From JAWOHX01 sp046484975 (GTDB taxonomy: Bacteria > Bacillota > Clostridia > DUPQ01), in the NCBI GenBank assembly GCA_046484975.1, contig JAWOHX010000014.1, positions 1 through 32,590 on the forward strand: DNA of 32,590 nt. Reading direction: 5' to 3'. The notes under the pieces were generated by a model. The model had not been told where the DNA came from, did no database searches, and saw nothing but the letters and a program-made list of their open reading frames with translations. A program made the translations under genes and the position numbers. This document shows, piece after piece, positions 1 through 8,574 of the stretch (positions are counted from its first letter, which is position 1; each line of letters begins with the position of its first letter).

Positions 1-4
1 GGCG

Positions 5-56
5 GATAAAGAACATCCGATAAAGAGCATACGAGCGGGCGTATAAAGAGCATACG
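5..56. repeat. short direct repeats upstream of truncated fmt
   Basis: The 14-base unit ATAAAGAGCATACG occurs exactly at 20-33 and 43-56, with a degenerate copy (ATAAAGAACATCCG) at 6-19. The first two copies abut and the third follows a 9-base spacer. ATACG and CGTAT flank a GC-rich centre around 29-44, so a small hairpin is possible. The repeats sit where the N-terminal half of fmt should be. They could be a genuine local rearrangement or an assembly-end artefact; the sequence alone cannot decide. Confidence 0.6.
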
Positions 57-131
57 GTGACAGAATAAAATGGCTATAAGGTACGTAGACCTGGAATTAA
101 GAATGGGGAAAAGGAGACGGGTGTCACCACC

Positions 132-662
132 ATGATGACCGATACAGGCATGGACACCGGGGACATCCTCCTGCAGGAGAAGGTGGACATCCCGGAGGAC
201 ATGGATGCCGGCGCCCTCCACGACCTGCTCAAGCATAAAGGTGCAGGACTTTTGTTGAAAACCCTGGATGCCCTGGAAAAAGGGACACTGGTAAAAATAT
301 CACAGGAAAACGGAAAGGCCACCTATGCCCCCCTGCTCAAAAGGGAAGACGGTCTCATCGACTGGAAAACAGATGCCAAAACCATCCATGACAGGGTCAG
401 GGGATTGCATCCATGGCCGGGAAGCCATACATTTTACAAGGGAAAGAAGATCAAGATCCAACGGACGGGCCATGCCATGGATTCATGTCCCGGGGAACCC
501 GGGCGGATTCTGGAAATACGCAAGGACAGACTGGTTATCAAATGCATGCCGGGGGTATTGTATGTATATGAGCTGCAGTTTGAGAACCGATGCAGGATGT
601 CCGTGGGCCAATGCGGGCACAATCTCGAAAAAGGAGCAATATTACATGCTCCGGGAGGATGA
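132..662 (+). CDS. fmt: methionyl-tRNA formyltransferase, C-terminal part only (truncated)
   Basis: Fmt formylates the initiator Met-tRNA using 10-formyl-tetrahydrofolate. The open frame carries the end of the catalytic domain (TDTGMDTGDILL, residues 3-14), the linker (around GLIDW and the HPWPGS motif at 93-98) and the complete C-terminal OB-like domain. Homology continues in frame upstream of the ATG to about position 102 (NGEKETGVTT), but an in-frame TAA lies at 66-68 and no match to the upstream SLLPxxRG part of Fmt is visible. The formyl-folate-binding N-terminal half of a protein normally near 310 residues is therefore absent. The ATG at 132 is just the first in-frame Met and probably not a true start. 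Downstream genes follow the normal Firmicutes fmt order. The gene is either broken by a rearrangement or cut by an assembly edge. Confidence 0.8.
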   Translation: MMTDTGMDTGDILLQEKVDIPEDMDAGALHDLLKHKGAGLLLKTLDALEKGTLVKISQENGKATYAPLLKREDGLIDWKTDAKTIHDRVRGLHPWPGSHTFYKGKKIKIQRTGHAMDSCPGEPGRILEIRKDRLVIKCMPGVLYVYELQFENRCRMSVGQCGHNLEKGAILHAPGG

Positions 663-665
663 GAG

Positions 666-1358
666 ATGGAACTATTCTATGGCTTGGACATATATTATCT
701 GATTCTGGTGATTCCCACGCTGATTCTGTCCATATGGGCGCAGGCCAATGTGAGCAGGACATTCAGGAAGTATTCCGGAATCAAAAACGAGAGAGGCTAC
801 AGCGGACACCACACGGCAAGGGCGATTCTTGACGCCGAAGGCCTGCATGACGTGACAGTGGAGAGGGTGGAGGGAAACCTCAGCGACCATTATGACCCAC
901 GAAAACGGGTGGTGCGCCTGTCCCAGACCGTCCATGACAGTCACTCCCTTGCCGCCCTTGGGGTCGCGGCCCATGAGACAGGACATGCTCTCCAGCATAA
1001 GGAGGGTTACGGACCGCTGAAACTTCGTTCCGTTCTTGTTCCCGTCGCCAAAATCGGGTCCATGTTCGGACCCTATGCTGCCATATTCGGCCTGATCTTT
1101 GGCATTGAACAGCTGGTCTATGCTGGAATCGTGCTGTTTGGGGGCGCTGTGTTGTTCTATCTGGTGACCCTGCCGGTGGAACTCAACGCCAGCAGCAGGG
1201 CACTGGAACTGCTGGAACGCCGGGATATCCTTGCCCGCAACGAGATCATCCCTGCAAAAAAAGTGCTCAGGGCCGCAGCCATGACATACATCGCCGCCGC
1301 CCTGGCTGCGGTTGCAAACCTCGTGCGGCTCATCCTGTTGTCCAGGAACAGAAGATAG
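666..1358 (+). CDS. YugP-family membrane zinc metallopeptidase
   Basis: A 230-residue membrane protein of the neutral zinc metallopeptidase family typified by Bacillus YugP. The zinc-binding HExxH motif is HETGH at residues 103-107, and a Glu in LPVELNAS (residue 172) fits the usual third ligand. Hydrophobic segments lie near residues 10-25, 130-168 and 203-226, so the active site probably faces the cytoplasm near the membrane. The start has a GGGAGGATGAG ribosome site and follows the fmt stop by three bases. The gene is a standard neighbour of fmt and rsmB in Clostridia. Its substrate is unknown, although a role in membrane-protein turnover is often suggested. Confidence 0.93.
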   Translation: MELFYGLDIYYLILVIPTLILSIWAQANVSRTFRKYSGIKNERGYSGHHTARAILDAEGLHDVTVERVEGNLSDHYDPRKRVVRLSQTVHDSHSLAALGVAAHETGHALQHKEGYGPLKLRSVLVPVAKIGSMFGPYAAIFGLIFGIEQLVYAGIVLFGGAVLFYLVTLPVELNASSRALELLERRDILARNEIIPAKKVLRAAAMTYIAAALAAVANLVRLILLSRNRR

Positions 1359-2618
1359 ATGAAGGACAGACTGGCGGCTTTCGAATGCCTGTATGATGTC
1401 CTGAACAAGGGAAGCTATTCCAATCTGTCCCTGGACCATTACCTGGGAAAATACAGTCTGGACGGGATAGGACGCGCTTTTGCCACCGCCATCGTCATGG
1501 GAACACTGAAGAACGCCTTCCTGCTGGATGAGGTGCTGGGAAGATATGCAAAAGGCAAGACATCCCCTTCCGTCCGGATCATCCTGATGATGGGCATTCA
1601 CCAGATTTTGCACATGGACAGGACCCCGGACAGTGCCATATGCAATGAAAGCGTGAAAATTTCGGCCAAATATGCGGGGACAGGCTCGAAGGGCTTCGTG
1701 AATGCCGTTCTCAGGAACATCGCCCGGGACAAGGAAAACGTGTTGTCCAAAATTCCTGACCTGCCCCTCCATATCCGCTATTCCTGCACGAAGGAGATGG
1801 AAACAGCGATGATTGGACAGTTCGGCAGCAAACGGGCCGAGGAAATTCTGGCGGCCTTCCAGAAGCCACCGTCCACCTGTGTCCGGCTGAACACGGCCCG
1901 GCATTCCAGGCAAAGCATCCTGGAGGCCTTGGAGGCGGAAGGTTATGAATGGGAGGAGGCGGGGATGACCGGGGTGTATCTGAAGGGAAACCGGAGCCCG
2001 GCTGCAGGCCTGTGCCATGAAAAAGGTCTCATCACCATCCAGGACGAGGGATCCCAGCGGTTTGTGCCGCTGCTCGATCCCAAACAGGGGGAGCAGGTCC
2101 TGGATGCATGCGCAGGTCCCGGGGGGAAAACCACCCATCTGGCGGAACACATGAACAACACCGGAGGCATCATTGCCTGCGATATTTACCTTCATAAGAT
2201 CCAGATGATCATGAAGAACGTTGTCAGGACGGGTTTTGACAATGTCACCGGTCTGGAAAGAGACATGACCTTGGACTGGGCTGATTTCAATGGAACGTTT
2301 GACAGGATCCTCATCGACGCCCCCTGCAGTGGCCTCGGGACCTGCCAGAAAAGGCCGGAGATCAAGCTTTTCTATCGTCCCTCGGAATCCCTGGTGAACA
2401 CGCAGCAGGAACTCCTGAACAGCTGCTCCCGCCACCTGAAGCCCGGAGGAGTGATGGTCTACGGCACCTGCACCCTCCTTGATGAGGAAAACAAGGAGGT
2501 GGTGGAACGCTTTCTCGAAAACCACCCGGGGTACAAGCTCATGGAAGTCCACACCATCCTCCCCGACGGGAAAACCGGTGGATTCTACATGGCGAGGATG
2601 GCAAGGATGGCATCATGA
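1359..2618 (+). CDS. rsmB: 16S rRNA (cytosine-967 C5)-methyltransferase RsmB
   Basis: RsmB (Sun/Fmu) methylates C967 of 16S rRNA using S-adenosylmethionine. Residues 1-130 are the NusB-like RNA-binding domain. The Rossmann methyltransferase domain follows, with the SAM-binding motif LDACAGPGGKTTHL (248-261), the APCSGLG motif (321-327, Cys323) and the YGTCTLL motif (368-374, Cys371). These are the two cysteines that m5C methyltransferases use for product release and nucleophilic attack. The length of 419 is close to the usual 430-450. The ATG directly follows the yugP stop codon, and the 3' end overlaps rlmN as ATGA, so translation is probably coupled on both sides. Confidence 0.97.
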   Translation: MKDRLAAFECLYDVLNKGSYSNLSLDHYLGKYSLDGIGRAFATAIVMGTLKNAFLLDEVLGRYAKGKTSPSVRIILMMGIHQILHMDRTPDSAICNESVKISAKYAGTGSKGFVNAVLRNIARDKENVLSKIPDLPLHIRYSCTKEMETAMIGQFGSKRAEEILAAFQKPPSTCVRLNTARHSRQSILEALEAEGYEWEEAGMTGVYLKGNRSPAAGLCHEKGLITIQDEGSQRFVPLLDPKQGEQVLDACAGPGGKTTHLAEHMNNTGGIIACDIYLHKIQMIMKNVVRTGFDNVTGLERDMTLDWADFNGTFDRILIDAPCSGLGTCQKRPEIKLFYRPSESLVNTQQELLNSCSRHLKPGGVMVYGTCTLLDEENKEVVERFLENHPGYKLMEVHTILPDGKTGGFYMARMARMAS

Positions 2619-3643
2619 AAAAAAACCTGCTGGACCTGAGCTATGAATCATTGGGCAGGGAACTCATTGAAATGGGACTTCCCTCATTCAAAACCGGACA
2701 GATATGGGAATGGCTCTACCGGAAAAACACCTTCGATTTCAACGGAATGACGGACCTGTCAAAAGAGCACAGGGAAGTGCTGGCGGAGAAATATGCCGTC
2801 CATCTCCCAAAAATCGTCGGGAAACAGAAATCCATTGACGGGACAGAGAAATTCCTGATGGAAATGGAAGACAAGAAACTTGTGGAGTGTGTACTGATGG
2901 AATACTCCTATGGCCATTCCTTGTGCATATCCAGCCAAGTGGGCTGCAGGATGGGATGTGTATTCTGCGCATCGGGCCAGTCAGGCTACGAAAGGAACCT
3001 GACCCCGGGTGAAATGACGGGACAGATCCTTTCCGTGGGGCGGGAAACGGGAAAGCACGTCTCCAGGATCGTCATCATGGGCATGGGGGAGCCTTTCGAC
3101 AATTATGAGAACGTGGTCTCCTTCATTGGCATCGCCATGTCTCCCAAGGGACTGAACATCGGGGGGCGGAAGATCACCGTCTCCACCTGCGGGATTGTCC
3201 CGGGGATAAGGGCTTTTACTGGCCTTGGGATGCAGGTCAACCTGTCTGTGTCCCTCCACCAGGCAGACAACAGGAAAAGAGACGCGATGATGCCAATCAA
3301 CCGGAAATATCCACTGGACATGCTGATGGAAGCCTGCAGGGAATATGTGGAAAAGACCAACAGGAGGATTTCTTTTGAATACGCCCTGATCCCAGGCCTG
3401 AACGACGATGCGCAAAGCGCCCGGGCGCTTTGCGTGCTGTTGTCCGGGATCCTCTGCTACATCAACATCATCCCGGTGAACAACACCGGGACAAGTATCA
3501 CCAGGAGCGCTGGAAACCAGGCGAAAATCTCTGAATTCTGTGGTATACTAAAAAAACAGGGATTCCACACAACAGTAAGGCGGGAGCTGGGAAATGACAT
3601 TGATGCTGCCTGTGGACAATTGAAGAGGAGGCATACCCTTTGA
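2615..3643 (+). CDS. rlmN: dual-specificity rRNA/tRNA adenine-C2 methyltransferase RlmN
   Basis: A radical SAM enzyme that methylates C2 of A2503 in 23S rRNA and A37 of some tRNAs. The [4Fe-4S] cluster motif CxxxCxxC is C111, C115 and C118 (CRMGCVFC). Met/Gly-rich SAM-binding residues follow (GMGEPFDN). The catalytic C-terminal Cys that carries the methyl group is Cys333 in DIDAACGQL. The length of 342 is normal. The start overlaps the rsmB stop (ATGA), and the 3' end overlaps the next gene, whose TTG start lies inside the last codons. It is Cfr-related but keeps RlmN-type context and length. Confidence 0.97.
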   Translation: MKKNLLDLSYESLGRELIEMGLPSFKTGQIWEWLYRKNTFDFNGMTDLSKEHREVLAEKYAVHLPKIVGKQKSIDGTEKFLMEMEDKKLVECVLMEYSYGHSLCISSQVGCRMGCVFCASGQSGYERNLTPGEMTGQILSVGRETGKHVSRIVIMGMGEPFDNYENVVSFIGIAMSPKGLNIGGRKITVSTCGIVPGIRAFTGLGMQVNLSVSLHQADNRKRDAMMPINRKYPLDMLMEACREYVEKTNRRISFEYALIPGLNDDAQSARALCVLLSGILCYINIIPVNNTGTSITRSAGNQAKISEFCGILKKQGFHTTVRRELGNDIDAACGQLKRRHTL

Positions 3644-4395
3644 GATACGCAAGCAGTACCTGCAAGGGAAAAATTAGAAAAAAGAATGAAGACAGTTATG
3701 CGGTCATCCGGGGAGAAAACGGGGAATTCCATGTTTTTGCCGTAGCGGATGGGATGGGAGGACATGAGTACGGTGATTTGGCGAGCCTCATCGCCTCCAC
3801 TTCCCTGAAGGAATACATCACCGGAAATCCGACAAAGATCGTGGACCTGGACTCATTCACCGCCTATTTCAGCATCGCGTTGGACACCATCAACCGGAAG
3901 ATCATCGCTGAGGGTATCTTTAAGAACCTTCCTTTCGGAATGGGAACCACCCTTTCCCTGGTCCTGGTCTCAGGGAGCATGCTTTATATTGCCCACATCG
4001 GGGATTCCAGAATCTATATCCGCCGCAGGGACGGGTTCCTGCGGCTTACCAGGGATCATTCCTATGTGGAGGAACTGGTGGAACAGGGAATGATTACAGA
4101 GGATGAGGCCCGGACCCATCCCAAGAAGAATGTCATCACCAGGGTGCTGGGGGTGGACGAGGAACTCCTGGCGGACTACGGGCAGCTGGAACTCAATCAG
4201 GGGGACAGGTTACTCATATGCACGGACGGTCTCACCAATGTGGTGGAGGATGGCATCCTTTCGGAGGTCATGGACAACAGCGCAGATCCGCGAAGTTGTG
4301 TCAGGGAGCTCGTAAGAAGGGCAAACGCCCTCGGAAGTCCTGACAACATCACGGTGATTGCGATTTATACAGATGAAAATGATGGAGGATATTGA
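3640..4395 (+). CDS. prpC: PP2C-type serine/threonine phosphatase (PrpC/Stp)
   Basis: A metal-dependent PPM/PP2C phosphatase that reverses phosphorylation by the adjacent PASTA kinase. The metal-binding motifs are all present: VADGMGGHEYGD (residues 35-46, Asp37), the GTTLS box (102-106), HIGDSRIY (119-126), CTDGLTN (194-200) and SPDNITV (233-239). The length of 251 is typical. The best start is TTG at 3640, placed just before the rlmN stop and preceded by GAAGAGGAGG; it gives the usual N-terminus ending in KNEDSY. The stop overlaps the start of prkC, as in most Firmicutes. Confidence 0.95.
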   Translation: MRYASSTCKGKIRKKNEDSYAVIRGENGEFHVFAVADGMGGHEYGDLASLIASTSLKEYITGNPTKIVDLDSFTAYFSIALDTINRKIIAEGIFKNLPFGMGTTLSLVLVSGSMLYIAHIGDSRIYIRRRDGFLRLTRDHSYVEELVEQGMITEDEARTHPKKNVITRVLGVDEELLADYGQLELNQGDRLLICTDGLTNVVEDGILSEVMDNSADPRSCVRELVRRANALGSPDNITVIAIYTDENDGGY

Positions 4396-6386
4396 TGGAA
4401 AACGAGCTGTTGCAGAACAGGTATCAACTTCTTGAGATGATTGGCTCGGGAGGTATGGCCTATGTTTATAAGGCCCATGACAACACCTTGGATAGGGTTG
4501 TGGCAGTCAAGGTCCTGAAAGAGGAGTTTATCGAGGACGAGGATTTCGTCAAGCGGTTCCAATTTGAAGCCCAGGCTGTGGCCAAATTGTCCCATGCCAA
4601 CATCGTCCAGGTCTTCGATGTGGGACAGTCCGACGGGAAGAACTATATCGTTATGGAATACATCGAGGGGATCACCCTCTCGGAATACATCGCTGGGAAA
4701 AAGAAGGTTTCCTGGGAGGAAGGCGTCATGATCGCAGGCCAGATCTCTTCCGCCCTTTCCCATGCCCACAAAAACAACATCATCCACAGGGACATCAAAC
4801 CCCAGAACATCATCATCGATGGGAACGGGGACATCAAGGTGGCGGATTTCGGCATCGCCAAGGCCATCTCCGAGAAAACCCACACCCTGAGCGAGAAAAC
4901 CATGGGATCCGTCCACTACCTTTCCCCGGAACAGGCCAGGGGCGGTTTCATTGACCACCGCACCGACATCTATTCCCTGGGGGTGGTCCTGTATGAGATG
5001 CTCACCGGACAGCTTCCTTTCGAAGGGGAGACCAGCGTCATCGTGGCCCTCAAGCATCTTCAGCAGCCACCGGTGCCTCCCATCAGAGTCAACGGGAAAA
5101 TCCCCCAGGAAGTCAACGCCATCATTCTCAAAGCCATGGAAAAAAGCGTGGACGACAGGTACCAGACCATCCATGCCATGCACAACGAACTCAAGAAACT
5201 GACGGGGAACAGGAAGGTGCCCGTCATGGTGGATTTATCTTTGGATTTCATGGAGATCAATGATATAATTGCGGAGGACATGCAGAGGATCACCAAGGAT
5301 TTCGATCCCGTGGAGGCCGTCCAGGAAAAGAGAGAGGAGTACGACATCCCGTTGGCAGGTTCAAAAGGATATCAGAGGCGGAAGAAGCACCGGATCAGCA
5401 CATTTCTTGCCATATTGTCGGCCATGGGACTGATTGTGCTGATTTCATATTATGGTGTGACAGAGCTGATCAACACATTCGTTCCAAAACCCGCGGAATA
5501 TGAAGTGAGGAACTATATCGGCTGGTATTACGATGACATCAGCCTGCAATTGATGGATGATTTCCGGATCATTTCGGAAAAACAAGAGGTCTATGATGAC
5601 AGGGTGCCGGCAGGAATCATCATGGACCAGGAGCCCAAGGCGGGAATCGTTTTCAAGGAAATGGCCCTGAACAAGATACGGTTCACCGTGAGCCTGGGTC
5701 CGGAACTCATTACCATGCTTCCATTCAACAATTTCCAGTACAGGGTGGCTGAAATGGACATGCTCAACATGAACCTAAGACCAGTGAAGATCGAACAGAA
5801 CAACGATCTCGTGAGCAAGGGCTATGTCATACGCACGGATCCGGAGGCCGGGATGAGGGTGAGTGCAGGGGAAGAGGTCAGGGTGTATGTGAGCCTGGGC
5901 CCCCTTCTTGAGGAAGTGGAGATCCCGGATTTCGTGGGGATGGAGCTTGAACCGGCCAAGAACCTCATCGAGAGCATGAAACTTGTTCTTGCGGATGTAA
6001 CACCCAAGAATGTCAGCTCTTCCGCCACCATCATCCGCCAGTATCCTTATGCCGGCGAAAAACATTATGAAGGCACGGAGATCTACCTGGTCATGCGGGA
6101 TACCGTCAAGGTGGAGTACCCCTATGACCCACCGGAGAAAAGCACATGGACGAAACCCGTCACCATACGGGTGGAGACCATATCCAGTGACACCAGGATC
6201 CCATACGCGTACAACATCGAAAACCGGACCAGCGACCATTTCCCTCTCCTTATTGAAGTGGTCATCCCGTACGGGGAATCGGTGCAGGTCAAGATATTCA
6301 TCGATTTTGTCCTGAACCGTGACATCATCCTGCATTACAGTGATTATGCGGGGGGATCCGGCGGGGATGAAGATGCAGGAGAATAG
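4395..6386 (+). CDS. prkC: PASTA-domain membrane serine/threonine kinase PrkC
   Basis: A Hanks-type kinase that senses peptidoglycan or lipid II fragments and controls growth, sporulation or spore germination. The kinase domain spans about residues 10-270: glycine loop GSGGMAYVYK (17-26), Lys39 in AVKV, HRDIKPQN (131-138), DFG (151-153) and SVHYLSPEQA (172-181). A transmembrane helix lies at about 336-354. Three PASTA repeats follow outside the cell, near 367-435, 440-503 and 506-570. A roughly 90-residue extension with an acidic Gly/Asp tail (GGSGGDEDAGE) ends the protein. I chose the ATG at 4395, overlapping the prpC stop as TGATG with GGAGG six bases upstream. A TTG one codon earlier is possible but too close to the ribosome site. 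Confidence 0.96.
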   Translation: MENELLQNRYQLLEMIGSGGMAYVYKAHDNTLDRVVAVKVLKEEFIEDEDFVKRFQFEAQAVAKLSHANIVQVFDVGQSDGKNYIVMEYIEGITLSEYIAGKKKVSWEEGVMIAGQISSALSHAHKNNIIHRDIKPQNIIIDGNGDIKVADFGIAKAISEKTHTLSEKTMGSVHYLSPEQARGGFIDHRTDIYSLGVVLYEMLTGQLPFEGETSVIVALKHLQQPPVPPIRVNGKIPQEVNAIILKAMEKSVDDRYQTIHAMHNELKKLTGNRKVPVMVDLSLDFMEINDIIAEDMQRITKDFDPVEAVQEKREEYDIPLAGSKGYQRRKKHRISTFLAILSAMGLIVLISYYGVTELINTFVPKPAEYEVRNYIGWYYDDISLQLMDDFRIISEKQEVYDDRVPAGIIMDQEPKAGIVFKEMALNKIRFTVSLGPELITMLPFNNFQYRVAEMDMLNMNLRPVKIEQNNDLVSKGYVIRTDPEAGMRVSAGEEVRVYVSLGPLLEEVEIPDFVGMELEPAKNLIESMKLVLADVTPKNVSSSATIIRQYPYAGEKHYEGTEIYLVMRDTVKVEYPYDPPEKSTWTKPVTIRVETISSDTRIPYAYNIENRTSDHFPLLIEVVIPYGESVQVKIFIDFVLNRDIILHYSDYAGGSGGDEDAGE

Positions 6387-6389
6387 ACA

Positions 6390-7277
6390 TTGCCGGAAGG
6401 AATGATCCTGAAAGGCATCGGCGGCCTGTATAGTGTCAGGGATCCCCACGGCATCCACCAGTGCCGGGCCAGTGGTTTGCTCCGGAAAGATGGCATGACG
6501 CCCCTTCCCGGCGACAGGGTGGCTTTCGATGTCACTGATGCCAGAGAGAAGGAAGGATATATCACATCCATCCTGCCCCGGACCAATACATTCATCCGGC
6601 CTGCGGTATCCAACATTCAACAGGCAGTCATTGTGCTGTCGGTGAAAAACCCTCCCCCCGACTATCTGCTGGCCGACAAGCTTCTCTGCCTGTTCCAGAT
6701 GAACGATGTCCGAAGCATCCTGTGCATCAATAAGTCCGACCTGGCTTCGGAGCAGGAGATTTCCTTGATCATGAAACAATATGAAAAAGCGGGTTGCCCC
6801 ATCCTTGTGACAGACATCCTGACGGAGAAGGGGGTGGATCCTCTTTTTGAAGTCCTGAAAGGGAACACGACCGTCCTGGCAGGCCAGTCCGGGGTGGGGA
6901 AATCCTCTCTCCTGAACAAAGTCATCGGTTACAGACATATGGAGACAGGATCCTTAAGCGAAAGAGTCCAGAAAGGAAAGCATACCACACGTCATGCGGA
7001 GTTCATCGAGGCTTTCGGAGGGTATGTCGTGGACACCCCGGGATTTTCCACTTTGGATGTAGGCCTTTTGGATGTGGACCGGATCAAAAACTGCTATAAT
7101 GAGTTTGAGGGATACCAGGAATCCTGCAGGTTCAATGGCTGCATGCACATGGAAGAACCCGGTTGTGCGGTGAAACAGGCCGTGGAACAAAAAGACATCC
7201 CCGGGGAAAGGTATGAGAGGTATCTCTGGATTCATGATTCCGCCCTGCAGTCCACGAGAAAGAAAAGGGGGTATTGA
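6390..7277 (+). CDS. rsgA: ribosome small-subunit-dependent GTPase RsgA
   Basis: RsgA (YloQ/CpgA) is a circularly permuted GTPase that checks late 30S assembly. It has an N-terminal OB fold, then the permuted G motifs in the order G4 (NKSD, 114-117), G1 (GQSGVGKSS, 165-173) and G3 (DTPG, 215-218). A C-terminal zinc-binding region has Cys246, Cys251, His253 and Cys259. The length of 295 is standard. The start is TTG at 6390 with an AGGAG site about eight bases upstream; an ATG at 6402 is an alternative but has poorer spacing. The gene sits three bases after prkC in the normal prpC-prkC-rsgA-rpe-thiN order. Confidence 0.96.
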   Translation: MPEGMILKGIGGLYSVRDPHGIHQCRASGLLRKDGMTPLPGDRVAFDVTDAREKEGYITSILPRTNTFIRPAVSNIQQAVIVLSVKNPPPDYLLADKLLCLFQMNDVRSILCINKSDLASEQEISLIMKQYEKAGCPILVTDILTEKGVDPLFEVLKGNTTVLAGQSGVGKSSLLNKVIGYRHMETGSLSERVQKGKHTTRHAEFIEAFGGYVVDTPGFSTLDVGLLDVDRIKNCYNEFEGYQESCRFNGCMHMEEPGCAVKQAVEQKDIPGERYERYLWIHDSALQSTRKKRGY

Positions 7278-7281
7278 GCAA

Positions 7282-7941
7282 ATGATAAAAATTGCACCGT
7301 CCATCCTTGCCGCGGATTTTTCAAAACTGGGGGAAGAGGTCATGAGGGTGGAAAAGGCGGGCGCTGACTTTATCCATATCGACGTGATGGACGGGCACTT
7401 CGTGCCAAACATCACCATCGGCCCGCCGGTAATCAAGGACTTGCGCAAGACGACAAAACTGCCCTTCGACGTGCACTTGATGATTGAGGACCCGGACCGC
7501 TATGTGGATGCCTTCATCGATGCAGGAGCCGACATCCTGACCATCCATTATGAAGCCTGTCCCCATCTCAACAGGATCATCCAGCACATCAGGGAACAGG
7601 GAATCCTGGCCGGTGTCTCATTGAATCCCTCCACGCCCGTGTCCTCACTGGAGGACATCCTTCCCTTCGTGGACATGGTGCTGCTGATGACCGTGAACCC
7701 GGGGTTTGGAGGCCAGACATACATTCGGGAAGTCAACGAAAAAATCAAGCGCCTCAGGGAAATGATTCATGACATGCACCTGGATGTGGACATCGAGATT
7801 GACGGAGGCGTCACCCTGGACAATCTCCGGGATGCCGTGTTGGCGGGGGCAAATGTGATTGTGGCAGGTTCCACCATCTACCAGTCTGATGACCCCGGAA
7901 AAGTCATCCGGGATATGAAAATCATCGGAGAAAAAAGATGA
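7282..7941 (+). CDS. rpe: ribulose-phosphate 3-epimerase
   Basis: It interconverts ribulose 5-phosphate and xylulose 5-phosphate in the pentose phosphate pathway. This is a TIM barrel of 219 residues. Family signatures are SILAADF (7-13), IHIDVMDGHFVPN (31-43, with metal-binding His32 and catalytic Asp34), the HLMIEDPDRY region (His65), VNPGFGGQ (138-145) and IDGGV (173-177, catalytic Asp174). The frame extends further upstream, but the ATG at 7282 starts the protein exactly where the family begins (IKIAPSIL) and lies four bases after the rsgA stop with a GGGGG ribosome site. The 3' end overlaps thiN as ATGA. Confidence 0.96.
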   Translation: MIKIAPSILAADFSKLGEEVMRVEKAGADFIHIDVMDGHFVPNITIGPPVIKDLRKTTKLPFDVHLMIEDPDRYVDAFIDAGADILTIHYEACPHLNRIIQHIREQGILAGVSLNPSTPVSSLEDILPFVDMVLLMTVNPGFGGQTYIREVNEKIKRLREMIHDMHLDVDIEIDGGVTLDNLRDAVLAGANVIVAGSTIYQSDDPGKVIRDMKIIGEKR

Positions 7942-8573
7942 AGGCGCTGGTCATATCCGGAGGGACCATGCTGCCTTTGTCCATGGCGCAGGCATACATC
8001 GGGAATGCTGACTTGATCCTGTGCGCGGACAGCGGTGCCGACCATGCCAGGGCATATGGGATTGTCCCGGACATCATCCTGGGCGACATGGATTCCGTGA
8101 GTGAAAAAGCCCTGGACACCACCGCAAAAATATTCCCCCACCCCCCTGAGAAAGACGATACCGACACGAAAATCGCTGTGGACAAGGCCATGGAGCTTGG
8201 CGCAGGGCAGATCGATATCATCTGTGGCACAGGCGACAGGCTGGACCATACCATGGCCAACATCTGGCTTCTGGCATATATGGCGGACAGGAATGTGTCC
8301 GGCAGGGTTGTGGATGCCCGCAATGTCATCCTCCTGTGCAGGGACAGGCTGGAGCTGACAGGAAAAGAAGGGGCATTCGTCTCCATCCTGCCATTCTCAG
8401 ACCGGGTGGAGGGGGTCACTCTCACTGGCTTTCGCTATCCCTTGAAAAACCAAAGCATACCACGTTCCTGGACCCAAGGTGTCAGCAATGAGATCATGGG
8501 GGAAACAGGCGTCATACAGGTACGGGAGGGGACAGTGCTGGTCTTTTTCTCCGAGGATTCCAGGGTTCTTTGA
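7938..8573 (+). CDS. thiN: thiamine pyrophosphokinase
   Basis: It transfers pyrophosphate from ATP to thiamine to make thiamine diphosphate, the cofactor of transketolase and pyruvate ferredoxin oxidoreductase. Conserved motifs are CADSGADHA (29-37), LGDMDS (48-53), EKDDTDTK (71-78) and GTGDRLDH (97-104), which form the thiamine and ATP-Mg sites. The 211-residue length is typical. The start overlaps the rpe stop. ThiN is commonly the last gene of this cluster in Firmicutes. Confidence 0.95.
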   Translation: MKALVISGGTMLPLSMAQAYIGNADLILCADSGADHARAYGIVPDIILGDMDSVSEKALDTTAKIFPHPPEKDDTDTKIAVDKAMELGAGQIDIICGTGDRLDHTMANIWLLAYMADRNVSGRVVDARNVILLCRDRLELTGKEGAFVSILPFSDRVEGVTLTGFRYPLKNQSIPRSWTQGVSNEIMGETGVIQVREGTVLVFFSEDSRVL

Positions 8574-8574
8574 C

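Noticed and set aside
5..56. CRISPR array
   Set aside because: The units are only 14 bases, two of them abut and the spacers are not regular; no cas gene is present.
672..2552. Long minus-strand open frame opposite yugP and rsmB
   Set aside because: It is fully antisense to two well-identified genes, its protein shows no recognisable family, and such mirrors are common in GC-rich coding DNA.
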